Origin: Cyanobium usitatum str. Tous
Lineage (GTDB): Bacteria > Cyanobacteriota > Cyanobacteriia > PCC-6307 > Cyanobiaceae
NCBI RefSeq assembly: GCF_963920485.1
Contig: NZ_OY986431.1
Coordinates: forward strand, 1,488,001-1,552,000
Direction: 5' to 3'
Length of the DNA stretch: 64,000 nt
Of this stretch, positions 58,058-64,000 are shown one piece after another. The position numbers and the translations under genes are program-made. Within the stretch, counting starts at the first letter, position 1. Each line of letters opens with the position of its first letter. The notes under the pieces are model-generated. The model was given only the letters and a program-made list of their open reading frames with translations. It did not search any database and was not told where the DNA came from.

Positions 58058-59631
58058 GCAGCCCCACACCCCTAGAGCAACCCCGCTGGCTCCAGACCCT
58101 GGCCGCGGCACTGGCTGAAGCCCTGCCGCGGCTGCATGGCAGCAGCCCCGATCCCCTGCTGTCGGAACTGATCACTGACCTGGCTTCCGCCCTGGCGGAG
58201 GGTCGCCTGGAAATCAGCCTGCCCAGCGCCGAGCATCGCCGCGCCCTGGAGGCTTCACCCCTGGGCGCCGAGCCGGATGGTCCCCTGGTGCTGGAGGGCG
58301 ACCGGCTGCTGTGGCGCCGCTGGCAGCGCCAGCGCCAGCAGGTGCTGCAGGCTCTGATCGAGCGGGCCCAGTTGCAGCTCCCAGAGGCGAGCCCCGGCGC
58401 GAGCTGCAGCGAAGGCCTGGATCCTGACCAGCAGCAGGCCGTCACGGCGGTGCTGCAATACGGCCTGGTGCTGCTTGAGGGCGGTCCGGGCACCGGCAAA
58501 ACCAGCACCGTGGCTCGCATGTTGGCGGCGGTGCTCGCCCAGCAACCAGGCAGCCGCATTCAGCTAGCAGCCCCCACGGGCAAGGCGGCGAGTCGGCTGC
58601 GGGCAGCCCTAGCCAGCAGCAGCCTGCAACTTCCCTGCAGCACCCTGCACCGGCTACTGGAGAGCCGCGGCGAGCGCTTCGGCCGCAACCGCCAGCACCC
58701 CCTCGCCCTCGACCTGCTGGTGGTGGATGAGGTGTCGATGGTGGACCTCCCCCTGATGCAGGCCCTGCTGGAGGCCCTGCCCCCCAGCTGCCGGCTGGTG
58801 CTGGTGGGGGACGCGGCCCAGCTGCCACCGGTAGGCCCCGGGCCCGTGCTGCTGGAGCTGCAGGCACCCGAACGCCGCCAGGCCCTGGGCGGCGCCGCCA
58901 TCGAGCTGCGCACCACCTACCGCAACAACGGGGCCATCGCTGCGGTAGCAGCGGCCCTACGGGAGGCTGAGCAGCCCCTCGAGGCCCTGCTCACACCCCT
59001 AGCCGCCGATGCCAATCTGCGCTGGCTGCCGGCCAACCCGCGCCAGCTGCCAGCAGAGCTGCTGGCGCGACTGCGGCAGCACCAGCACCAGCTGCAGGAG
59101 TGCTGCCTGGCGGACGGTCTGGACGATCCCGCCGTCACCGCCAGCCTGCTGGCGGGCCTGGACAACTTCCTAGTGCTGACACCGCTGCGGCGGGGCCGCT
59201 GGGGGGTGGAGGCCATCCACCAAGCCCTGCTGGGGGAGGCGGCGGCCCGCTCGCCCCAATTCTGGCCAGTGGGCACGCCCGTGCAATGCCGCCACAACCT
59301 CAGCGAACTGGGGCTCGCCAATGGCGACGTGGGGCTGGTGGTGGAAAGGGACGCCAAGCGGGGGCGGGAACGCCGCCTGCTGTTTGCAAACCAGGGCGGT
59401 AGCGAGCCGCTCTGGATTCACCCTGCCCAGCTACCCGAAGCCGAGCCAGCCTTGGCCCTCACGGTGCACAAGGCCCAAGGCAGTGAGGCCGAAGAGGTGT
59501 GGGTGCTGATGCCCGACACCGGCAGACCCCAGCAGCGCCTGCTCTACACAGCCCTAACCAGGGCCAGACAGCGGGCCTGCCTGATCACCCCCTTGCACGG
59601 TTCCGCAGCTGCTGCCAGCCTGAAATCGTGA
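58054..59631 (+). CDS. recD: Exodeoxyribonuclease V alpha subunit RecD
   Basis: The 525-residue 5'-3' helicase starts at the ATG at 58054, overlapping the recB stop; the longer frame upstream is a shadow. Motifs: Walker A LEGGPGTGKTSTVARML, LAAPTGKAASRLRAAL, motif II LVVDEVSMVDLPLM, LVGDAAQLPPVGPG, TYRNNGAIAAV and ALTVHKAQGSEAEEVWVL. It completes a RecBCD complex for double-strand-break repair. Confidence 0.95.
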   Translation: MSSPTPLEQPRWLQTLAAALAEALPRLHGSSPDPLLSELITDLASALAEGRLEISLPSAEHRRALEASPLGAEPDGPLVLEGDRLLWRRWQRQRQQVLQALIERAQLQLPEASPGASCSEGLDPDQQQAVTAVLQYGLVLLEGGPGTGKTSTVARMLAAVLAQQPGSRIQLAAPTGKAASRLRAALASSSLQLPCSTLHRLLESRGERFGRNRQHPLALDLLVVDEVSMVDLPLMQALLEALPPSCRLVLVGDAAQLPPVGPGPVLLELQAPERRQALGGAAIELRTTYRNNGAIAAVAAALREAEQPLEALLTPLAADANLRWLPANPRQLPAELLARLRQHQHQLQECCLADGLDDPAVTASLLAGLDNFLVLTPLRRGRWGVEAIHQALLGEAAARSPQFWPVGTPVQCRHNLSELGLANGDVGLVVERDAKRGRERRLLFANQGGSEPLWIHPAQLPEAEPALALTVHKAQGSEAEEVWVLMPDTGRPQQRLLYTALTRARQRACLITPLHGSAAAASLKS

Positions 59632-59993
59632 GCAGTCCTGAGCCCCACAGTCCCGCCGGCCGGGTGCTACGCCCCTGGGGCTGGTTTGAACAGCTAGCCA
59701 GCGGTGATCAATACCTGGTCAAACGCCTACTTATCCACCGCGGCCAACGGCTGAGCCTGCAGCGCCACCACCACCGCTGTGAGCACTGGGTTGTGGTGGC
59801 CGGCGACGGTGAACTGCAGGTGGGGGAGGAGGCCATCACCGCAACGGCAGGAACCAGCGTCTTCATCCCCCAGGGGGCAATTCACCGGGCCCAAGGAGGG
59901 CTGGCGGATCTGGAGATCGTGGAGGTGCAGCGTGGTAGCTGGCTGAGCGAAGCCGACATCGAGCGCCTGGCGGATGACTTCGGCCGGAAGTGA
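59628..59993 (+). CDS. Cupin, mannose-6-phosphate isomerase type II C-terminal domain-like
   Basis: This 121-residue protein begins at the GTG at 59628, overlapping the recD TGA (GTGA). It reads RPWGWFEQLASGDQYLVKRLLIHRGQRLSLQRHHHRCEHWVVVAGDGELQVG, the stand-alone cupin domain found at the end of ManC/AlgA and as separate PMI proteins; the H-x-H-x-EHW residues should bind a metal. It may isomerise mannose and fructose 6-phosphates. Its coupling to recBCD is unexpected. Confidence 0.85.
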   Translation: MSSPEPHSPAGRVLRPWGWFEQLASGDQYLVKRLLIHRGQRLSLQRHHHRCEHWVVVAGDGELQVGEEAITATAGTSVFIPQGAIHRAQGGLADLEIVEVQRGSWLSEADIERLADDFGRK

Positions 59994-60202
59994 AGCGGAG
60001 GGGTAGGTGATAATATTTGTGTTCAGCCTTTTTCAAGGGCAGGGCAGTTTTGTTGATTGCGGGTCTGAACAACTGAACATCGGGTAAAGCAGTGCAGCTT
60101 CAGTTGCCCCGCAACGGCCCATCCGTTCAGTATTTCTAGCCCCATTGTGTTTCTGCCGGCCTGCGTTCAAGGACTTCACCAAGCCCTGATCAACCAGGCC
60201 AT

Positions 60203-62080
60203 TTGCATCCCGTGACAGAACACGCCAACGGCGGCAGCTTTGCTTGCTCCGTCGACATCGACGCGCCCCTCGAAACAGCTGAAATCAACTCAGTTGAAGA
60301 CAGCTCAGCTGAAATCAAGACAGAGCCAGCCATTGCCTCGGGCTTTGCCCGCTTTGGCTTTGGCCCAGAACTGCTGAAGGCCCTTGAAGCCGTCGGCTAT
60401 CAGGAGCCCTCTCCAATTCAGAAGGCCGCCATCCCTGAGCTGATGCTCGGCCGCGACCTGGTGGGTCAGGCCCAGACCGGCACCGGCAAAACCGCTGCCT
60501 TCGCCCTGCCAATGCTGGCGGCCCTCGATCCCGACCAGCGCAAGCCTCAGGTGCTGGTGCTCGCCCCAACCCGGGAATTGGCCCTGCAGGTTGCCGAGGC
60601 CTTCAACGGCTATGCCAGCCACCTACCCGGCGTGCGCACCCTGGCGATCTACGGCGGCGCTGATTTCCGCGACCAGATCCATCAGCTCAAACGCGGCGTT
60701 CAAATCGTGGTGGGCACCCCCGGCCGCGTGATGGACCACATGCGTCAAGGCACCCTGGATCTCTCCAGTCTTCGCGCCCTGGTGCTAGACGAGGCCGATG
60801 AAATGCTGCGCATGGGCTTCATCGATGATGTCGAATGGGTGCTCGAACAACTACCTGAGCAGCGCCAAGTAGTGCTGTTTTCTGCCACCATGCCGCCCGA
60901 AATCCGGCGCATATCGCAGAAATATCTCAACGCTCCCGCCGAGATCACGATCAAGCAAAAGGCCGCCGATGCCACCCGCATTCGTCAGCGTTTCTTGATG
61001 GTGCATGCGCCCCACAAGCAAGCAGCTCTGGAGCGGGTACTGGAGGCGGAGACCAGTGAGGGGGTCATCATTTTTGCCCGTACCAAGGCGATCACGCTCA
61101 CAGTGGCCGAATCGCTTGAACAGCACGGTTACGACGTTGCCGTGCTCAACGGCGACGTGCCCCAAGCCCAGCGAGAACGCACCATCGAGCGGCTTAAGAG
61201 CGGCCAGGTGGACGTACTGGTAGCCACCGATGTGGCTGCCCGCGGGCTCGATGTAGAGCGGATCAGCCTGGTGATCAACTACGACATCCCCTTCGATTCG
61301 GAGGCCTATGTCCACCGCATTGGACGCACCGGTCGAGCTGGCCGCAGCGGCGACGCCATCCTGTTCCTGACTCCGAGGGAGCGCCGTTTCCTGGGCGGCA
61401 TGGAGCGGGCCGTGGGCAAGCCGATCGAAGAGATGGAGGTGCCAAGCAATGCCACCATCAATCAAAACCGGCTCGACCGGATGCGCACCAAGCTCACCAA
61501 CTGCCTACAAACCCCAGCCAGCAGCGAGCAGGAGCGGGCCCTACTCAGCGAAATCCTGCAACGGGTTGCCCAGGAGCAGGGCTCCAGTCCTGAGCAGCTA
61601 GCCCTGGCGGCCCTCGAACTGAGCCTGGTGGGCAAGCCCCTGCTTTTGCAGGGCGAAGAGAACTTCCAGCAAGTGCGGCAGAACGGTCCTGGCCGCGATG
61701 GAGGCCGCGATAGCGGTAGGGATGGTGGCCGCGACTTCGGCCGGGACCGGGGACGGGGCCGGGAAATGGGTCGCGAGGTTGGCCGGGATCTGGGCAGGGG
61801 AGCTGCTCCCAGGGGCGAACGCCCCGTGGGTCCGCCAGAAGATCACATGGAGCGCTTCCGGGTGGAACTGGGCTGGCGCGACCGCATCAAGCCCGGCAAC
61901 ATCGTGGGTGCCATTGCCAATGAGGCCGGTCTGAACGGGCGATCCATCGGCCGTATCCAGATTTTCGACACCCACAGCACCGTGGACCTACCCAAGGGCA
62001 TGCCCGAGGATGTTTTTCAGGGTCTCCGCCAACTTCGGGTGATGAACAAACCCCTGCAGCTTTCCAGGTTCCAGGGATAA
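60203..62080 (+). CDS. DEAD-box RNA helicase (CsdA/DeaD type)
   Basis: The 625-residue helicase has the Q motif region (GFARFGFGPELLKALEAVGYQEPSPIQKAAI), Walker A AQTGTGKTAAFALP, PTRELALQV, DEAD motif VLDEADEML, SAT (FSATMP), ATDVAARGLDVE and HRIGRTGRAGRSG. A Gly/Arg/Asp-rich repeat stretch (about 495-535, with GRDGGRDSGRDGGRDFGRD) resembles RGG boxes and is followed by a DbpA-type RNA-binding domain (RVELGWRDRIKPGNIVGAIAN). Such helicases are cold- or redox-induced in cyanobacteria (CrhR). Starts are TTG 60203 or GTG 60212. The leader of about 200 bases is long. Confidence 0.95.
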   Translation: MHPVTEHANGGSFACSVDIDAPLETAEINSVEDSSAEIKTEPAIASGFARFGFGPELLKALEAVGYQEPSPIQKAAIPELMLGRDLVGQAQTGTGKTAAFALPMLAALDPDQRKPQVLVLAPTRELALQVAEAFNGYASHLPGVRTLAIYGGADFRDQIHQLKRGVQIVVGTPGRVMDHMRQGTLDLSSLRALVLDEADEMLRMGFIDDVEWVLEQLPEQRQVVLFSATMPPEIRRISQKYLNAPAEITIKQKAADATRIRQRFLMVHAPHKQAALERVLEAETSEGVIIFARTKAITLTVAESLEQHGYDVAVLNGDVPQAQRERTIERLKSGQVDVLVATDVAARGLDVERISLVINYDIPFDSEAYVHRIGRTGRAGRSGDAILFLTPRERRFLGGMERAVGKPIEEMEVPSNATINQNRLDRMRTKLTNCLQTPASSEQERALLSEILQRVAQEQGSSPEQLALAALELSLVGKPLLLQGEENFQQVRQNGPGRDGGRDSGRDGGRDFGRDRGRGREMGREVGRDLGRGAAPRGERPVGPPEDHMERFRVELGWRDRIKPGNIVGAIANEAGLNGRSIGRIQIFDTHSTVDLPKGMPEDVFQGLRQLRVMNKPLQLSRFQG

Positions 62081-62108
62081 ACGCCTCGGGCTTCCGCCCT
62101 TCTGCTCC

Positions 62109-62399
62109 ATGAACCCCAGCCCCCCGCGCCCAGTCCTAATCGGACTGCTTTGCCTGGGGCTGGCGTCCTTCATTCCAGCCAGCCGCTCTATCAGCGTTGC
62201 CGAAGTAGTCAAAGCCTTCTGCTTGTCGGCTTACCAAGCCGACCTGCAAAGGGAGGGCAAAGTTGCCCCCGCTGCCCATCTCGACCGCACCTGCGCCTGC
62301 GTTGGTGAGCGAGTTGCCAAGGGCAGCGACGTGGAGGACGCCCATGACGCCTGCGGGCGGAACCCGGACCAGCGTTCCGTGAGCAAGCCCAGCAGCTAG
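62109..62399 (+). CDS. Small secreted protein with four cysteines
   Basis: This 96-residue protein has a signal peptide (VLIGLLCLGLASFIPASRS). The mature part reads VAEVVKAFCLSAYQAD and HLDRTCACVGERVAKGSDVEDAHDACGR, with four Cys that could form two disulfides. No family is recognised. It follows the DEAD-box helicase by 28 bases. Confidence 0.65.
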   Translation: MNPSPPRPVLIGLLCLGLASFIPASRSISVAEVVKAFCLSAYQADLQREGKVAPAAHLDRTCACVGERVAKGSDVEDAHDACGRNPDQRSVSKPSS

Positions 62400-62434
62400 C
62401 TCCGATCGATGATCCGAAAGCCCAAAGCGCTGCT

Positions 62435-62668
62435 TCAAGCGCAAAGGCTGGTCACGCCTCCCACACTCAGGCTGGTCAAATCAGCAATCGAGAGCCGTTC
62501 CACTGCGGCTATCAATGTCGATTGAACCTCTGCACTCTCGCAAGCAACCAGACTCTGCAGCAGGTCGAAACGATCCTGGGCGGCCAGTTCGCCATCCTCA
62601 CGCCAGGCGAGGCTCCAGGGCACAGGTGCTGTGATCATGGGACTGCTTTGATCAGAGTTTGCTGACAT
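62435..62668 (-). CDS. Small hypothetical protein
   Basis: A 77-residue frame with an acidic start (WREDGELAAQDRFDLLQSLV) and helical rest (EVQSTLIAAVERLSIADLTSLSVGG). There is no recognised family. The codon use looks ordinary. An ATG at codon 11 (MITAPVPWSL) is an alternative start. It is convergent with the small secreted protein. Confidence 0.5.
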   Translation of the reverse strand: MSANSDQSSPMITAPVPWSLAWREDGELAAQDRFDLLQSLVACESAEVQSTLIAAVERLSIADLTSLSVGGVTSLCA

Positions 62669-62888
62669 TGGGACGACATCCGGGATCAGCGGTCGAACCT
62701 CAGAGTCTCTTCAGAACCGCTTTACGGTTCTCCACGAAACGCCAGCGAGTGCTAATTGGTGGCCAAACCACCCAGTATTATTTCCCGTGATTCCAAGGGT
62801 ACGGCGTCTCTTTTGGCACCCCTAGTTCCCACTAGGTCCATTAAGAACCGCAGCCACGTCCGAATCAGTTCCAGGATTTGCTTCATTA

Positions 62889-63254
62889 ATGACTATCTAC
62901 GTTGGCAATCTTTCGTTCCAAGCCGAACGCGAGGACTTGCTTGATCTCTTCGGCCAATACGGAGAGGTGCGCCAGTGCAGCCTGCCCCTCGACCGGGAAA
63001 CCGGTCGCAAGCGCGGCTTCGCCTTTGTCGAGCTAGCCGACGATGCGGCCGAACAAAAGGCCATTGACGACCTTCAGGACGTGGAGTGGATGGGCCGCAT
63101 GATTCGCGTCAACAAAGCAACTCCCCGTGAGGGTGGCGGTGGTGGCGGTGGCGGTGGCGGTGGCCGTGGGGGCTACGGCGGTGGCGGTGGCAATCGTGGT
63201 GGCGGTGGTGGTGGTGGATATGGCGGTGGCGGTGGCGGTGGCAACCGCTGGTAA
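62889..63254 (+). CDS. Glycine-rich RNA-binding protein (RRM family)
   Basis: This 121-residue protein has an N-terminal RRM (residues about 1-78): RNP2 is TIYVGNL and RNP1 is KRGFAFVEL. The C-terminus is nearly all glycine with scattered Arg, Tyr and Asn (GGGGGGGRGGYGGGG). Cyanobacterial Rbp proteins of this form are cold-induced and resemble eukaryotic glycine-rich RNA-binding proteins. The ATG at 62889 follows a leader of about 200 bases without a gene. Confidence 0.93.
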   Translation: MTIYVGNLSFQAEREDLLDLFGQYGEVRQCSLPLDRETGRKRGFAFVELADDAAEQKAIDDLQDVEWMGRMIRVNKATPREGGGGGGGGGGGRGGYGGGGGNRGGGGGGGYGGGGGGGNRW

Positions 63255-63267
63255 AACCAACCAACAG

Positions 63268-63303
63268 CCGTTACTGCAAGGGAGCTCCATAGCGGGGTTT
63301 TTT
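63268..63303 (+). terminator. Probable terminator after the RRM gene
   Basis: Arms CCGTTA and TAGCGG pair (one G-T) around a 16-base interior that itself holds GGAGCTCC; two G and then six T follow. It lies 14 bases after the stop. Confidence 0.6.
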
Positions 63304-63370
63304 GCGCCGCTCTGGGCAGGGGCAAGCCCCTATTGATGAGAGGGTCGCTTAGTGCAATAGCTTTTAGGGG

Positions 63371-64000
63371 ATGAGAACCCCTCCGGCCAATCGGCCCCGC
63401 AAGCGCAGTAAACGCGGTGCCGTTCTCCTGGCAATCGGGGTAGGCCTCGGCGGAGGCCTTCTGCTGGCTGGGCCCCTCTCCGAACTGCTCAGCGATAACG
63501 CCTCAGGAGCAAGTAACGCCATCACCAATCCGTTCGCGGCCTGGAGCGGCATCACCAATCAGGACATCCTGCTGCTCGGCACCGATGTGGGCGGTGGCAA
63601 CACCGATGTAATCGCCAGCCTGCGGGTGGATGGCGGCATCACCCGGATAACCCAGATACCTCGGGACACCTACATCGAGGCCGAGGGCTACGGTCCCCAC
63701 AAAATCAACGCCCTCTACAGCCTCGGGGGAACCGATCTGATCAAACGGGAGCTGGCCCGCAAGTTGGGCCGGCCGATTACTCACCACGTGGTGGTGAACC
63801 TATCGGCAATCAGGCGCATGGCCGATGCCCTCGGTGGCATCGAGGTGAATGTGCCGAAACGCATGGCCTACACCGACAACACCCAGGGCCTATACATCGA
63901 CCTGCAACCCGGCCTTCAAAATCTCAAAGGCCAAGACCTAGAAGGTTTTCTGCGCTTTCGCTACGATGAGATGGGCGACATCGGCCGGCTGGAGCGCCAG
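63371..64000 (+). CDS. LytR-CpsA-Psr (LCP) family protein, N-terminal part
   Basis: The frame from the ATG at 63371 stays open to the window end (210 codons). A basic N-terminus (RPRKRSKRG) precedes one membrane helix (AVLLAIGVGLGGGLLLAG). The LCP catalytic domain follows: DILLLGTDVGGGNTDVI, ITQIPRDTYIE (the conserved Arg), HKINALYSLGG, VNLSAIRRMADALGGIEVNVP and GFLRFRYDEMGDIGRLERQ at the edge. LCP proteins attach polymers to peptidoglycan at the outer face of the inner membrane. Confidence 0.92.
   Translation, partial: MRTPPANRPRKRSKRGAVLLAIGVGLGGGLLLAGPLSELLSDNASGASNAITNPFAAWSGITNQDILLLGTDVGGGNTDVIASLRVDGGITRITQIPRDTYIEAEGYGPHKINALYSLGGTDLIKRELARKLGRPITHHVVVNLSAIRRMADALGGIEVNVPKRMAYTDNTQGLYIDLQPGLQNLKGQDLEGFLRFRYDEMGDIGRLERQ

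Overview
The window is about 64 kb of GC-rich, gene-dense chromosome from a picocyanobacterium (Synechococcus/Cyanobium type). This rests on genes typical of the green lineage: psbY, the Ycf36/CGLD27 family, the Ycf54 family linked to the Mg-protoporphyrin ester cyclase, the carotenoid isomerase crtH, CbiX with an Fe-S motif and His-rich tail, type III glutamine synthetase, and several families found mainly in cyanobacteria (DUF3318, DUF3386, DUF2811, DUF6447, DUF6761). There are no rRNAs, insertion sequences, prophage genes or CRISPR arrays. Two tRNAs are present: initiator tRNA-Met (CAT) and tRNA-Lys (TTT).

Region by region. 1-4.1 kb: a leftward export operon with two ABC half-transporters whose nucleotide-binding domains are both degenerate, followed by the start of a probable HlyD-type adaptor; a protein with GspE-N-like repeats is divergent. 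4.9-9 kb: folP, tpiA and an S4-domain gene leftward, and an MsbA-like exporter with two small conserved genes rightward. 9-12.6 kb: a three-gene ABC uptake operon and a DUF3386 gene. 12.6-18.6 kb: carB, then DUF3318, rsfS, ycf36, asparaginase and tRNA-fMet. 18.7-24.2 kb: GMC oxidoreductase, DUF2811, cbiX, ParB-like and UspA genes. 24.2-29 kb: glgP and glnN back to back. 29-32.8 kb: a patchwork with two divergent PilZ genes (one needing a -1 frameshift), a J-domain gene, a broken lipase and a CrtO-like membrane gene. 32.8-37.8 kb: a GH3 beta-glucosidase, then a copper P-type ATPase translationally coupled to a tiny secreted peptide. 37.8-44.8 kb: an AT-rich gap, tRNA-Lys, gamma carbonic anhydrase, psbY, trmFO, crtH and a CHASE4-GGDEF-EAL protein. 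44.8-51 kb: small conserved genes, an atypical response regulator, a Grx-BolA pair, plsC, pdxJ, the ycf54-like gene and a PPP phosphatase. 51-60 kb: a fully coupled recC-recB-recD-cupin operon. 60-64 kb: DEAD-box helicase, glycine-rich RRM protein and the start of an LCP protein.

The functional themes are tetrapyrrole and photosystem upkeep, nitrogen and carbon storage metabolism, c-di-GMP signalling (one turnover enzyme, two PilZ receptors), copper export and double-strand-break repair. The most unusual items are the export pair with degenerate ATPase domains, the PilZ gene with a correctly phased X XXY YYZ heptamer at its frame change, the secreted peptide coupled to the copper ATPase, and the response regulator without its phospho-acceptor aspartate. 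All identifications come from reading motifs and family resemblance; no searches were run.
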